Notes: generated by a model not told the origin, from the sequence alone. A DNA stretch of 64,000 bases from Pholiota molesta (GCA_014925825.1 JACGCK010000174.1:30820-94819); one strand, 5' to 3'. Positions 32,199 through 45,320 are shown, numbered from the stretch's first letter. Numbers and translations are program-made.

Positions 32199-33855
32199 GG
32201 CCGCTGCCCGCCACGTGTCGCTGTCACTGGCAGAGATTGAGAGTAGTTGGTCAGGACCGTCGCTGGAGTCGGAGCAAAGAAGAGAGAGAAGAGAATGAGG
32301 AGCGTCGGGCTCGAAAGGCGGGGTCTTTTACATAAATCCAACGTCAAGGAAGTTGGGATGATTCAATTGATTAGTGCAGCATGCAGCCTGATGCAGGCAC
32401 GCACATCGTCAGAAACCCATTGAGGTCGTCGTCAACTTGTTAGATTCCAAAGGAGCCCTTCGATATGTGCGGAGTTTCATCTGTGGACCCTGTGCCGCCA
32501 CTAGGCCGAACCTACTCGGGAATCCGCGACTCCATGGACCCTGCGCGTCGGCGGTGCTTAAGTTGCAGGCTTTTCGGCAATTTTTAGGAAGGAAATGCCA
32601 TAAGGAGAACAATTTTTCTGGGCCGCTGACGCTTTCGAGAAAGTAAAGTGAAGGAAACGTCGATTTTAATCCTGAGCATCGGAGGTCCGATGATGTTTCG
32701 GACATGACAACAAAATGCCACCCTATCTGTCAGTTGTGACTTCAATGATCAAATAGAAAATCAGTCCTGTACATGTGAGTACTTAAGTAGAGTTTAAACC
32801 TTTATTTCTTGTTTTTGACGTTTCTGGAATATATGTACATGTAATCGATGAAGATCAAAGATCTCAGCCTTCGACCGACCGCTGGAGACATGACGGGGAG
32901 TTGTACACGGTAATATGTAGTAGGTAGGCTGATTCTGATGCATGAGCGCTTGAGCGTAAGCATGGCAAACGCCGAAGGTTCATTTGGTGATCATCGATTA
33001 TCAGGTGATCATCTTGTTTTAGCGCCCATGAGTTTTCAGTTGGTATGGCCAGATATCTGTTCCACCAACATTTAAATATTAAAATGCGGACACGTTGACA
33101 GCGGGGTTCTCTCCCGCTGAGAATTATCTATCCTTATTCTTCTTTTCCTTGGCCTTAAAATGTCTACCAATGGCAACACAATTCAAATATTCAAGCTCAA
33201 GTCTTGTACCTGATGCTGCACCCGGTTGAGTGGTAGCATCAATTGATTTATGGCGCATGCGAATAGAGTTCAATAGACCGCCCGCAGTTTTGAGCAAGCC
33301 GATGAGCTTATACGCCGGTATTATGTTTGCGTTTTTCCCTCCGGAAAGCCAGATATGTACTGTGCTTCTTTTTATACCTGAGTTGATGAGTCACGAGTAT
33401 CAGAAGTAGTGAAGTTTTTCAACGCCGTATAGATCACTTAAGCATGCCCGCATCCTCTTTCTCGATTGAGGGTATGTAATTCGAGGTTGAAACGACTCAG
33501 TTACATAGAACTGGAGTGACCTTGAGAAACCTGGCATAGATCGTCCCGAGCTCGCCAAAAACAGAGGAATATCTTGCCACTTATACGCTAAGTACAATCA
33601 CAAAAACCTTATTTTTGCGACGAACATTCAATCGTTCGATGCATCAACTTCGAAGTCGACAATGAGTCTGGGCTTGACTACAAGCATGTACCCCGGTTCC
33701 CCTGCAACGGGTTTCTACGTGGGGTCCTTATTATGTATACAGTCAATTTAAACGCGATTTGAAACAAAAGAATCACTTCTTCCTGGAATTCTCAACTTAT
33801 AACAATTGAAAGCCCCCAACTCTTCCAGTCTCACCTCGAACCGCAGAACAACTAC
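32199..33855. other. Intergenic region, nothing recognised
   Basis: About 1.65 kb. Scattered ORFs (plus 32437-32646, minus 32409-32705, minus 33400-33597) overlap each other and show no domain. No repeat or RNA gene seen. Confidence 0.4.
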
Positions 33856-36800
33856 TTACTGGATCCTTCCGCCCTCCGCAGCAGCGATCAACGACTGCAC
33901 CTGCTGCCCATATCTCGCCGTCAACTTCTGGAGCTCCTGCTGCAGGTACTGCAACGGGTTCGCAACATAGGCGACAGGGTCCACCTCGGTCGTCTCGGAT
34001 GCCGCCAGACGGGAGTAGGCCGCCTGGTACCCAGCGGCCTGCTCTTCAAAGTCAATGGCGGTGATGGCGGCGTCGCCCGTGTCCTCTGGCTTCTGGTCGA
34101 GATACTGGCGTTCCTTGAACAGTCTGCCGAGGGACGAGTACGTTTGGGACCTAGCGCAGATATGGATCAGCTGGCGCGGAAAGGGGGATCAGGGAACATA
34201 CCATGTGCGGACGGAGGGCTCTTGGAGCATGAGATTGCTATTGCACAAAAGGCGAGTAATACCGACGGCGGCGAGTTTCCTTTCCTTGTGAGGGAACTTC
34301 GGAGCCTGAGGGACAATGAAGTTCGTCGTAACCTGATACCAAAGTCTACAAATCCACCCCGTCAGCTTCTTGTGAGTTTAAAAAACCACAAACGACTACA
34401 TACTGAGGTTGAATCTCCTCCATGGTCGAGATGACGAGATCGGGGGTGAAACCTTCGACATTGATCGCCATCATGAAAAGCAGGAACTTGGCGAACAAAT
34501 ATGCGAATTTATCCGTCTTGTTGGCGTGCAGACGAGTGAGGAGGCTGATCAAGATTGGCTTCAAATACTGCTGGAGGTTGGCACTGCGTGACGTTTGTTC
34601 AGCATCCACTCATTATTGTACGAACCCACTCACGGTTTAACGTTGAGGACAACCGCCTGCAGAAGCTCAATACCCCACACATCGTTTATCTTGGATGGAA
34701 CTAAGCGCTGCTGGACGACCGCCAGAACGGACGCAACCTGCCCGGACGCGAACATCTGCTCGTGGTCCTGCGCAAGGAACGCCTTCAGCAATCTCACAAG
34801 CCCCGGAATGCTGCCCTTCTGCTGCCACATCGCCGGCGTGAGCAGAATAGGGAGGAGACCGCGGTACGCCGCAGGTACGGGGCCTCCGCGATGGAGCTCC
34901 AGCATTTGGGAAAGGACTTGGAAAACATAGGGAATGTATTCTGCGAGGCTCGCGCAAGCGGATCAGTGAACAATTCTGAGGACACCATGTATGAGAAAGA
35001 CGCACGATCGATGTCTTGCTGGAGGATGATAGTAAATGGGCCGAACAGAGCTTGCTCGAATGTCGTCAGTGTCGTGGGAGAGCCGCCGACAACAAATCTG
35101 CAACCACAATAAGAAAATTCACGTCTACCAAAACGAAAAGCGTAAAGGACACACCTCATCAGTCCGGATATACTCTCGAAGATATATTGGTCGAACATGG
35201 GGTTACTGGGATTCTTCGAGATAACTCCCAAGATAGTGACCAGGCGGCCGAGAATTTGTTCATACCCAGGCGTGAGTGTCTGACGCGCCGTCACGATGAT
35301 GCGCATGGTACCTTTTCGTATGCATATGATATTGAGCAATGATGGGGCGGGTGGCATGGAAGCATACGACGTACATTTCATTAAGTGATCATTTTCGGCG
35401 ACTTTTTCGGGAGTGCGGGCAGCTTCGATTCGTGATAATAGAGCATCAATTAAATCCAGAGCAGAATCATGGATGTCAGCTTGTGCAAATCTGTCCAGAT
35501 GCAATAGATCAGACGTGAGTGAACAATCACAGATAAAAATAAAGCAAATTCAGCAACGAAAGGGAACAGGAACTCACAGCAGCTGGTTGTTCTGTTTGAT
35601 AGCTAGGATGCGGTCGATGGTGATGGCGGCGTAGGTGTAGGTGACGTAGTTGTCGGAGCGAAGGTGATGGGTCAGAAGGGGAAGTACGGAGAGCAGTTGT
35701 GGTTTTGTCAGCTGCAGGTAAAGCGAAAAAATTGAATGTAAGAGGATACCAATTCAAGCTTATCAAGCAGTAATGGTATGATGTATTTACCTGGTTACGG
35801 AAGGTATACAAGAAGCGAATAGCATCAACTTGCAGAATAGGATGGACGGTACCCGATGCTGCTTGCAGATCTTCGAAGACATGATCAGAGAAGAACTTGA
35901 CCACATCAACTAGCGCGTTGGTCGAGGTAACTCCATGCTAATAGAAAAATTTACCAAAAAGACGGTCAGCAAAATGTAAAAAGTGTCACGGAGCGAAGAG
36001 ACAGGAAGGCAAACCTGGGTTGTTGAGCCCCTAGTGGCAACGGCTGTCAGCAGGTAGACAGCACTATCCTTAGCCTTCCAATTTTCCGCCTTGTTGGATG
36101 TATACTCGGAGAGCCCAGTGTTTATCCATGCACCCACGATCTCCGTCGCCTCCGCGTCGTACCCACTGCCCACCAACGCCTGGAGCACATCGGCGGCGGC
36201 CTGCCGCCGCGTAGCTAAATCGGTACCAGTAACCGACACCGCAAGGTCGAGGCGGATGAACTCGAGCGGATCATCTTCGAACTGTTCAACGTCGTGTTCG
36301 CGCAGCGCGACGTTTGGCACGACGACGCCTTGCACGAGAGAAGAAATAGTTTCGCGCGCGGAGAATAGGGATTTGTAATATCCCGATCGAATAGCAGTCG
36401 AGATGAAACGTAGTGATTGTGAGACCAGCTAGAAGGGTTTTGATTAAGATCGAATCAAAAAAAATTGAATGTCTGAACAACTGACAGCGTCGTCTCCCAC
36501 TCCAGGGAGTTTGTTGGAGCCCACAAGCGACCATACACCTTGTACAAGTGTCTCCACTGCCGGTGTCTTCTGTAATTGTTCGGGATAGAGTTTGATAAAG
36601 AGCTATAGCGCAGTTTTAGAACGATTCATATGAAATGATATCAGTGATCACCTCAGATATCTCCAGAATACCTGTTTTGATTTGAGAAGTCAAGGAAGGT
36701 GTGCTATCATCGGGCTATATGGATATGAATTAGACAGAAAAATATATAGCAAGAATCTGCATCACATACATCGCTTTGGATCTCGGCTGGATCCCAAAGA

Positions 36801-37667
36801 AGGAAGGCTTGGAACCAGCCAGTTCCAGGACCGAAAAACTCTTCATGGCTATCTTCAATCGCAGGGGGGAGATCCTGACAAGAGAAGTCATAGTATATAT
36901 CAACCAGGAGGACCATGGCTTGGGCCAAGAGTTCGTAGTTGGCTTTTGGTGACGTAAGTGCGGGGTTCGGGCTTGGCTTGGTGAGAAGCAGGGCAGCTGT
37001 TTGACGGAAAAGTTGCATGAAAGGGTCCATAAATTTCGACAGAACGAAATTAATTTCAGTGAAGAGTTGATCGGATCGTACATGAGAGCGCCACTGCTGG
37101 AAAATGGAATGTGCTGTCTGTAGAACACCAATGTTGACGTTGTAGTCGGTAGCTGACAGAGAGGCTACTAATTGCTAATACAGATGACAACCTATCAGAT
37201 ACATCTTGAAAAAGGGGAAATCACACGTACATCGATGAGGTTCTCCCATTTCACCGGAAAATCAAGTTCAGCGATCAGTGAAACCGATTCTGCGACCTGA
37301 GCACGTATGGCTTTGTCAGACGGTGCTGAAAGAGCGAGCATCGCTGGAACTAATTCCGCGCGCAGAGCTGCCTTGTCCTGCTCAGGTAGAGGCTGTACAT
37401 CCTAGATCGATCGCTACATATGAGCCTCCAAAATAGACACGGTGGCATCAGGGCTGAACACACCTCTTCCCATCGCAGTTTCGTGATGTTCTTCAGATAA
37501 ATGCTCCCAGATAGTCTCACAGCGCGATCCTGAGATGGCTCGAGTACGATACGAAGAAGATGCGTCAGAAACCCTGGCTGAGTGCTCAAAGCGCTCAGAT
37601 TCTGTTCGGCCTGCTTCCTGGTTTCTGGGTTCAACGACGCGCGAAGAAGAGTGGGGAGGTCGGCCAT
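33856..37667 (-). CDS. CSE1: Exportin-2, importin-alpha re-exporter
   Basis: Cse1/CAS returns importin-alpha to the cytoplasm with RanGTP. The N-terminus MADLPTLLRASLNPETRKQA and SGSIYLKNITKLRWEE is the importin-beta N-terminal (Ran-binding) HEAT repeat. Successive exons give VAESVSLIAELDFPVKWENL, IYYDFSCQDLPPAIEDSHEE and FFGPGTGWFQAFLLWDP. These are followed by LREHDVEQFEDDPLEFIRLD, IYLFESISGLMR-type helices, LPILLTPAMWQQKGSIPGLV, and KTDKFAYLFAKFLLFMMAI, diagnostic of Cse1. The C-terminus is AAITAIDFEEQAAGYQAAYS...LIAAAEGGRIQ. There are about 20 short introns; every junction I tested, including a difficult one near 35310-35380, stays in frame. The stop TAA at 33856-33858 is followed by GTAGTT, so a cryptic donor CAGTAAGT overlaps it; I favour the stop. 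Essential housekeeping gene, about 970 residues. Confidence 0.9.
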
Positions 37668-39451
37668 CGTCGTTCTTCACGTTCTAATGCGATAAATGCG
37701 CGTAATTGTCTTGATATTTCGTGAGATCGTAAGGTTGGAAGGAAAGAAAGGGCTGCTGCTCACAAAATCTTTCCGACGCGTGCCATCTTACATCGTGTCA
37801 CGTGTAGCTGTGACCGTATGTTGCGTGACCCAACGTGACCCACTCATTATGACAACCAAAAATAACGAATTCCGGAATTCGAACCATTTCCTTTATTTTC
37901 CTGCCCAGAGCTAACCTAGACCTCGCTGAGTTTCTCTAATGGGCAAATATCTGATCATCATCTCATAAATCTGTGCAAAAGCCTGTCAACATCCTGTTTT
38001 CTCAACCCCGGAGTCGCGGCTATGTGTCACCAAACTGACTGTGGCAATGGCTATGTTTTTCAATGGAGCATTGGAGACGCTGAGCCTTATTATGGTTGTG
38101 TATGGTCATTTAGGCCGCTAAAGGCCTTTGCAGTCTCGCAAAATTAATCCTCGCTTTTGGACGCTCTAGTTGCACTTGTGTTATCGCTCTGTGGCACTGC
38201 CAATATTCTTTGCCTGGCCAGCGCCGGATACGCCGGGATGGCCAGATTTTCCCCCGTTCGTTATTCGGCTGCTCTAGAGTATAGCTCTGCGAATCGAGCC
38301 TTCTTCGGGTCCCACAAATCCGCACTTCGTCTTTCACGATACCGCATGCTGTGCGGAACTTACGGACGACATATGAACAATGAGCTCCCTTTGGCTGTGT
38401 CTTATTTTAAAACAGTTTCGGCTACTATGACAATGTGTGCTCACCGACGTTTTGCTCGAAGATCTTTGTACCTTTTCTGTGGTAAATGTTAAAAGACCAT
38501 GCCAGCGGACTGTGCGTGCCTTCCATTTGTTACGATTATCTGAATCTTTATGTTTGTTTTCTTTATTCTGGCACGAAGACCGTTTTCGTAATGTGTGTTT
38601 TCATCTCAAGCATCCTTGTGCCTGTTTCTATCACGAGAAAGCCTCGCGCTGGAGCTGGCATTGAGACGCCATAGCGGTACTTTATTTTCTATTGTCGGTA
38701 ACCACTCGCGGAATGGGCGTACCATATGAAACACCCACATGATTTTCTCTGGCTCTGCGACTTGATGTAGAAACTCCTCATCTCGTTGATATCTATTTTG
38801 ATCGAGCAATTGAAGACAGCTTTCTCAAGAATCCAAGCGATAAAATCTCACATGAGCTGCCGGACCAGCAGCATCTGCTCTTTGGTGCTGTAGACCTTAC
38901 CTTTTCCTCTACCCGTGATACGCAAACGCCGATGCCCGGGTGTCGCAGAGCAAGTTCTTATTTTACCACTGATTCAAGCCTCGCGGATTGATTAGGTGTT
39001 CTAGCCTTCTTCCCGAACATGTCCTAATCAGTTGAGCGTTATTAAATGCTGTACACGGATAGATGATCGGGTACCTCTCCTCACCCTTTCCCCTCTGGCT
39101 TATGCATGCCCCTCGAACAAGAAGATTGACCGACACGTCAAAGAAAGGACAGGCTATAAAATTGTGTGCAGGTGTCAAAAGTAATGTAAGCTGGACCACA
39201 CGGTGCGTAATTCGAACTACATTCTACGAGAAAGGTATTTATACTACTCTAAAATAAAAAATGATTCCACCAGACAGATAATTAAATGACAAGAAGAGGA
39301 GACAATGCAAGAATACACTCGGTCGCATAGAAACGACAGCCATGCCCAATCAAACGCACGCAAAACCGTCGGCGACGAAGGTGGGCGGCGGGATCAGTGA
39401 GTGAAGTGTTGAAGTCGTACGTAGACAAGGCTGGCGGCAGCGCCGTCCCAA
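37668..39451. other. Long intergenic region, nothing recognised
   Basis: About 1.8 kb upstream of CSE1 and downstream of the small Cys-rich gene. Only short ORFs, of which those at 38157-38674 overlap in several frames. No transposon termini or RNA genes found by eye. Confidence 0.35.
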
Positions 39452-39847
39452 TCACTTGCAGTGTCCGCAGCGCGATGGAGAGGTCCCTGTAACGACAGTG
39501 CGCGCAGGTTTCAGCCTGGCGGCGTCATCAAGCAGAAAGAGAGAAAGTCGTCAGCAACCGTGTGTACACCACGCCTCGTCATCCCAGCCACCTAGACATA
39601 CCATTGCTTACAGGTCTCCGGGCACGTCTTCGGGAGGCATCCTGGGGTGTGCATGCGGCTGTAGCGGCAGTCCGACGATACACAGTCCACCTGCAGAAAT
39701 CATGGGCAACAGGCGCCAGGCGCAGTTGAAGGAATCAGTCAGAGGGTGCAGGAAGACAGGAGCCGAGAAGGGGCGTACCCTCGTCTCCGATTGAGGGTGT
39801 TCGTGCCCGCAGGCGTGTTTGGTACAATGGACTTCTCGGTAACACAT
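39452..39847 (-). CDS. Very small Cys/His-rich protein, about 60 residues
   Basis: Three exons joined in phase: 39847-39779, 39690-39612 and 39486-39452. The product starts MCYREVHCTKHACGHEHP, continues DCVSSDCRYSRMHTPGCLPKTC and ends SPSRCGHCK. It contains about ten cysteines and several histidines in CxxC-like and CGH arrangements, so a small zinc-binding or disulphide fold is likely. There is no signal peptide, which favours intracellular zinc binding. It resembles short basidiomycete proteins that begin MCxR and contain an early CGH, recalled only loosely. It is too short and too split for simple ORF calling. The middle exon end is inferred from the in-frame C-terminal CGHCK. Confidence 0.6.
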
Positions 39848-41147
39848 TTCGGATTGGGAGAGGCGATGGTCTGCACATAGAATTTCAATTCAGCGAAAAG
39901 GTCAATATGTCATGTCGATGTATGTTCAACCCTACATTTGTTCGTCGTGTATGTGAGTGCGCTAGTTGCACGCGATTGCTCCGAGGGCTTGTGGATATCA
40001 GGTTGGCTGTTTCGTCTTCGCGTTAGTGCTTAAATACAATCGAGCGTAAAGCTATATGGTGTATAAGACACAGCCAAGGGTCGCACCACAAGAGACAAGC
40101 ACCTTCGCTCCGGAAAAAGAATAGTGAATGACTCAATGGATCGAGCTAGCGATTGTGGAGATCTGAACGGAGGAATGGATGAACGCCAGATATAACCGAG
40201 GGAGATAAAAAGAAAAGAGGTTAAATTATTTATTGTAGTCACCCTGAAATGGCATCGCTTCTGTGGGTTTGTCAAGACGGAGAAAAAAAAAAGATAATCA
40301 ACGGAATCGATGTCATGTCTTCTGCTGTCTCTGCCACTGAGGCGCGCTCAATTTTCTTGTCATTATGTTTACCAAGTCAACCTAAGGATACGAAACAGTT
40401 GTACGTGTCTATTTGAAATAGAGTATTAATCGATCGCAGCAACTGTCATGAGCGCCGAGTAAGAACTGTACCTAATTTGCCGGTCGGACGACAGCAACAC
40501 CGCGAGGATAGCAAACTTCAAGTTGCTGCCAAAGTAACGGCCTGTAGCGCTCCGGACTTGAAATTTGCGAAAGGTCCTGTTCGGGATCGTATTGTAGAAA
40601 TTTGACGCTCAGAATATTAAATTTCTCCGTCATTAGTAAGAGACGCGGAGAGGAGCATCGGAGTGGTCGATATTCGCTCATAGGCTGCAGCCCTGCTTCC
40701 GGGGCAAATAGGATCTCGACATCTTACCTATGTGTTATGTATTGCAATTTCCTGTTCACCATTGCGTAGATCTCACAGATTTAGTGTCATGTTATTGAAT
40801 CGCATAAAACATACGAATCTGAATCTGCTTGTCAGAAAGCTAGAAGTTAAGGACAAAATATGATGGGGATCAAACCGCAATTTAGCACGTCACACAACAC
40901 AATTGAGAGTATCCTATCATCTCAGCCTTATTTCGAATCCTGTAAGCGGGTGAGTCGGAATGACAGAATATGTCAAAAAATCGTGAGCTGCGGAGGAAGG
41001 CAGAACGCTACGGCACTTAGTCATGCTGACATTCCACAAAGCGTGGTTGAACGCGAAATTCGTGATCCGTTGGAGCTTGCAGGGAGGGACAAACCATGCG
41101 ATGCGTCATTGAAGGGTTTCGATAGTCGACCGAACGACATAACCGAA
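39848..41147. other. Intergenic region, no supported gene
   Basis: About 1.3 kb. A 97-codon plus-strand ORF at 40860-41153 overlaps the HIS2 3' end and has no recognisable features. The 13-mer TGACATTCCACAA at 41027-41039 also occurs in the terminal repeats at 12641 and 13219, perhaps a relic of the same element family. Confidence 0.35.
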
Positions 41148-42193
41148 CTATAACGTTGACCTTTCACGCCAAAAATCATGGTCTAACCACTCTCCGTCAA
41201 GTTTAACAGCGCGCATGGTTCTTCCGGCGGCGTTCGGCGTCATGCACTTTTGCAGATACCACAGCTCAGAAATTCCCACTGCCTTCAGGTATTCCGGCAA
41301 GCGGTTGTAATTCAAACCGACTGCCTGTGGCCCGTGGCTATCATCGGATAGTGCGAATCGCCCTCCGAGGCTGTGAATGATCTCATATGGAGAGTCAGGG
41401 CTTCTTCCACACTATGCCACTTGCATATCGACTTACCTCCACCACGTCCTCCGCTGGGTAGGCGGTGTTCCATTTCTTCCTGAACGCCGCTGCGTTAACT
41501 TCAAATAACGCCCCATATTCGACCGCGAGGCGTATGTTCCGCGTGATCTTTCCATAGACGGCGGGGTAATCTGCGAATCTGAGAGATGGAGAGTAAAGAC
41601 GGCAAAGGTCGAAATGACCAATGATCTCGGGCTTGAAGCGTCGGATGAGCTCATACTGCGCGTCAAAGTAGGCTGATAGCAATGCTTCTTGACGGTCTTC
41701 CTCCTTGTGTTCCGTAAAGCTGCAGAGAGCACGTTGGTACGTCGGTAAATCGAAGTCAATTGGGATCCCATTGACGTGATGAATGGACCCAATGAGGTAT
41801 TCGATGCGCTCTCCGAGCCTTTCTAATGTCCTTTCCAGGTTAACGAGATCGACATCCGTGATGTATTCTGTTTCGAGTCCGACATATAGGGTGATTTTGG
41901 GCGCGTACAGTGATTTCAGACGGTGTGCTTCTTTCAAAAACTTGTCGAATTGATCGGACAACGCGTCAAGGGATAGCTCGCTCTGGTGAAAGAAAGTTTA
42001 ACGTGAGTCAGCATAGTTAAGGAGAACAATTTACCTCTTCCGGGTATAAGTCGACTGCACGATACCGAGGAACATGTTCCGTCAATCCGTAGACTTCAAA
42101 TCGCTGCTTGATGGCTTCTTGCACAACTTCTTCTAGGGTGCCCACAGCGTGTTTGCAGAACTGGCCAGAGTGTGAGTGATGACTGTGAGGCAT
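41148..42193 (-). CDS. HIS2: Histidinol-phosphatase (PHP superfamily)
   Basis: Catalyses the penultimate reaction family of histidine synthesis, L-histidinol phosphate to histidinol. Exons are 42193-42035, 41982-41437 and 41381-41148, all in phase (about 313 residues). The N-terminus MPHSHHSHSGQFCKHA is the first metal-binding PHP motif and fixes the start; an upstream in-frame Met at 42316 would add a meaningless extension. The rest gives YGLTEHVPRYRA, TLYVGLETEYI, IGSIHHVNGIPIDFD, PEIIGHFDLCRLY, FEVNAAAFRKKW, then the last-exon GGRFALSDDSHGPQAVG. Each of these brings the conserved His/Glu/Asp metal ligands of the fungal His2 family. The second intron must end at ...ATATGAG for the IIHSLGGRF junction. 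Upstream sites for GATA factors and a Gcn4-type activator are listed separately. Confidence 0.92.
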
Positions 42194-42367
42194 AAGTATG
42201 CTAACTGAGGAGTTGTCGATGTGTTGAGTCTTGATGTGTGTGGCGATAATTAGAGTTGGGTATTCGGGTCCCTGCACCGGGATCAGTGTGAAGAGAAAAC
42301 GGAAGATAGGCCACAAGACCGATCAGTGATCTGGTCATTTTGATCGAATTTCTACTATTGATCAGGC

Positions 42368-42378
42368 TTATCTTATCT
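42368..42378 (-). promoter_or_regulatory. Tandem GATA sites upstream of HIS2
   Basis: TTATCTTATCT (AGATAAGATAA on the coding strand), 175 bases before the HIS2 ATG, suggesting nitrogen-type GATA control. Confidence 0.35.
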
Positions 42379-42631
42379 GATGCCAAACGAGAGGACAATT
42401 TCACAAATTCAACAAAAATTCAAGTAATTAAGCGCGTTTGGCGGCATGCTACATAGATATCATACAATTGTTTTTTCTACTGTAGAAGAAGTGCTTCAGA
42501 AAATATAATAAGTTAGACTTCAATGCTGCCTACGCAACTGTCACCAATACTGCGCACGAGGACAGACGACTCGCAAGATAAAATATGATATGGTACAAGA
42601 GTACTGTTAGCGCGCCACATATGATGTGCGC

Positions 42632-42638
42632 TGACTCA
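42632..42638. promoter_or_regulatory. Gcn4/Cpc1-type site
   Basis: TGACTCA, the palindromic general amino-acid-control site, lies 439 bases upstream of the HIS2 start and just past the stop of the transporter gene. Histidine-synthesis genes are classic targets in fungi, so the position is meaningful, although a single 7-mer can occur by chance. Confidence 0.4.
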
Positions 42639-42652
42639 TTTTGTGTCAGAGG

Positions 42653-44782
42653 CTAAACGCGCCACCCTCTGCCTTCAGACCGTCCTTGGGCGACAAATAA
42701 CATACGCGACAAAGCCATTCCAATAGCGCCGCACATCACCAAAACCTAAGCAACGGCGCATTGAATTGGATGTGGATAATAAAACAGTCATAAAACATTG
42801 ACTCACCCCGCAGAATACAATGGGTCTGTACCAAATATAAAGCCCCTTCCCGTGAAGAAGAGCGCCTTCAATCGGGGTCCCAATCAAAAAGGAGACACCA
42901 ACGATCGAAAACGCGATCCCAATTCGAGTCCTGGTATCAAAGTCAATACGGGCTGATGAGACGCATCAAAGATAGCTTACCCGTGCTCCCCAGCATGGGA
43001 GCTAAGACGAGCCAAAAGCGTCGGTATCAGAGATACATCTGCATCTCGTTCAGTGCGCTTATACGGTCGTAGCAAAGGAGCAGACCAACATGATCCTGAC
43101 CAAAATCCATAGAGCAGACCAAACACTACGACCCCGCTGAAGTTCGAGATCCCCAGCATTGCGAATGCTAGGGCTGATGATATAGCGATGCAAGGAATGA
43201 TCATATTATAAGGCCCAAACTTATCCGCGAAGAAATTCGGGAGGAGACGTCCCAAAACGCTCCCTGTGTTGAGAATAGCGACCTAGCAAATAGGCGTCAT
43301 GTAAAAATCGCTGTCTGACGATGACAGTGGATTATCTACCGAGTAGAACGCAAGTGTTTTTTCGGTACCCAGATCGATCGCATAGAGCTGGAGATAAAAA
43401 TCTGGCACATGGGTAATTAGACTGAATTGTAGTCGTGACTGGGCGATACAAAGCTGTACTTACATGGGAAGAAGAGTCCAAGACTAATACAGAATGCCCT
43501 AAATGATTGTGAGTGATTTGTTCCAGTGAGTGGTCTCTACTTGGCGAATGGAAGAAAGAAACGTACGATACTATAGAAACTAAATACGCGTAGTCGCGCA
43601 AAATAACTTTATAGTCAGGTTTCTCTGTGATTACTGCTTTGACATGCCGCGTTTTCATCAGTAGGTTGGCAAGAATCAGCATAACGGCGGCGAGGCCGGC
43701 AGTTGCGCGAATCGAATTGGAAAACGATGTGTGCTTTCTGAGTTGATTGAGAAATATTGGCCATATTACCCCGCCGACGGAAGCACCCTGATAGAATTGA
43801 ACATCAGTTGAAGAGGAATTGAAATACGGAACAAGTTAATATTATCGTGCTTTTACACTTTGGAAATATGAACTCACGGAAAACGCGATTCCCGTAGCAA
43901 GGGCTCTTCGCTGCTTAAAGTGGTGCCCGATCACGGCCAAAGATGGGAGGAACAACAAAGATTGCCCAAGGCCCATCCCCACCGCCTGAGCCAGGAATAC
44001 CTACGAGAACACCAGGGTAAAAAGCACGAGCCAAATGAGGAGAATCATGCGCACGCACTTCATAATAGCTTTCCTGATGCGCTAGCGAAAGCATAAACAT
44101 CGAAAAGATCTGGAGTATTGACCCTACCACCATCATGGTATGGCTGTCAATGTCAAGCGACGGATCTGTCATGAACAGAGTAGCGCGGAATGTTAATGAG
44201 AAGGGACCCACAAGTATCCCGCATCGAAAGCTCTGCCGACAAGAATCCCAGGGGCGTACTGCATGAACAATTGGAAGCTGCCTATCCAACTTGAGTGAAA
44301 CAAATGATATATGAGAAAGAAAAATTCGGAGATTGAGGTATAACAGCGCATTTACCTGATGTTCGATGGCGTTGTGTGACTGAGGAAATTCCGTGTGTAG
44401 TAATCTTGGTAGACACCGAACGCCGAAACGTATCTTTGGCATAGCGAAAACAACATCAGGGATAGATTTCCAGAGAAATTATGAAAGCGCTTACCCATAA
44501 GTACAAAATTGCACCATCCACCTGTATGTACCGACGCATAGTCAACGATCCATTCTTAAACAGCGCTTCAGAAAGCGACACTTACGCGCCTGCTACCGTC
44601 ATCCAAGCATCTTGTCCACAATCATAGACTTCCTGACAAGGCCCTTGATTTTCGATATGTGGACAACAAGGAATCTCAGTAATCTCGGTGGGAAGATCCA
44701 GTGTCGGTTGGAGCTCCTTCTCAAAACTCTGGCTCGACGATCCTTGCACGGTGAACGAGGGGCTGTCGTCGACGTCGACCAT
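42653..44782 (-). CDS. MFS monocarboxylate-transporter-like protein
   Basis: About ten exons. It starts MVDVDDSPSFTV, with a polar N-terminal cytosolic stretch, then TM1 DAWMTVAGAWMVQFCTYGYV spliced over two introns and the family motif SAFGVYQDYYT. Next come NISWIGSFQLFMQYAPGILV, GYFHTMMVVGSILQIFSMF, AVGMGLGQSLLFLPSLAVI, HHFKQRRALATGIAFSGA and VGGVIWPIFLNQL, followed by the second half: FYLQLYAIDLG, LNTGSVLGRLLPNFFADKFG and VVFGLLYGFWSGSYVSL. The end is VLVMCGAIGMALSRMLFVA...GRGWRV. The GHHFxxRRALATGIA and DxGxxxG-type motifs match fungal MCT homologues (MCH family). Plasma-membrane or vacuolar location; substrate unknown, since yeast Mch proteins do not import monocarboxylates. Divergent spacing from HIS2 suggests no shared promoter. 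Confidence 0.85.
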
Positions 44783-45320
44783 TTGGCTGGACGCTTGCCA
44801 GAGGAGACGAAAATACGCGGAAAGGAACGTCGATGTGGCTGCAGAACCGCCCCGATTATATACAAGAGCTGTGATCGGGTAATCGGAATCAGAAGGACGT
44901 GAGTTGTAGGCGTAAGATCGAATCGGTCTGGGGTTGCCACTTACCTCCTCAAGCGCGCATGGCGTGGATGCTTGTTTTGCGCTATGAGGCTACTCATGCG
45001 TCTTAAGAATACAGTGGCTTTTATTGACAGTGACTGCTATCACAAGGTTTTAATGAGCGAGAATATCGATGAACTGATATTCTCCGACGTACTTACCTGG
45101 CACAGATGCCTATATATAGATCTTGGAAGATTGCGCCGACTTCAATTTTCCTTCACAACAGTTTGAGAAGAGGTAGAATCTTGTAAACCCCGGTTAGTCA
45201 TATTGTACTGGTAGAACTACATATGCTTTTGAAGCTCAAAGTTAATTTGATGGCAGGACGAGGAGAAGAAGAATGTGATATATATATGGTGGTTGATACC
45301 ACGCCATGAGGCCTGAGGCT
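44783..45320. other. Intergenic gap, nothing recognised
   Basis: Promoter side of the MCT-like gene and 3' flank of the hypothetical gene. Short ORFs only. Confidence 0.4.

Noticed and set aside
39440..39700. Possible tRNA-like GC-rich folding
   Set aside because: No A/B box pair (no GGTTCGA-type B box) here or elsewhere in the window.
41027..41039. 13-mer identical to part of the 12.6-kb terminal repeat
   Set aside because: Only 13 bases plus a few similar ones; no second arm found nearby, so not called as an element.
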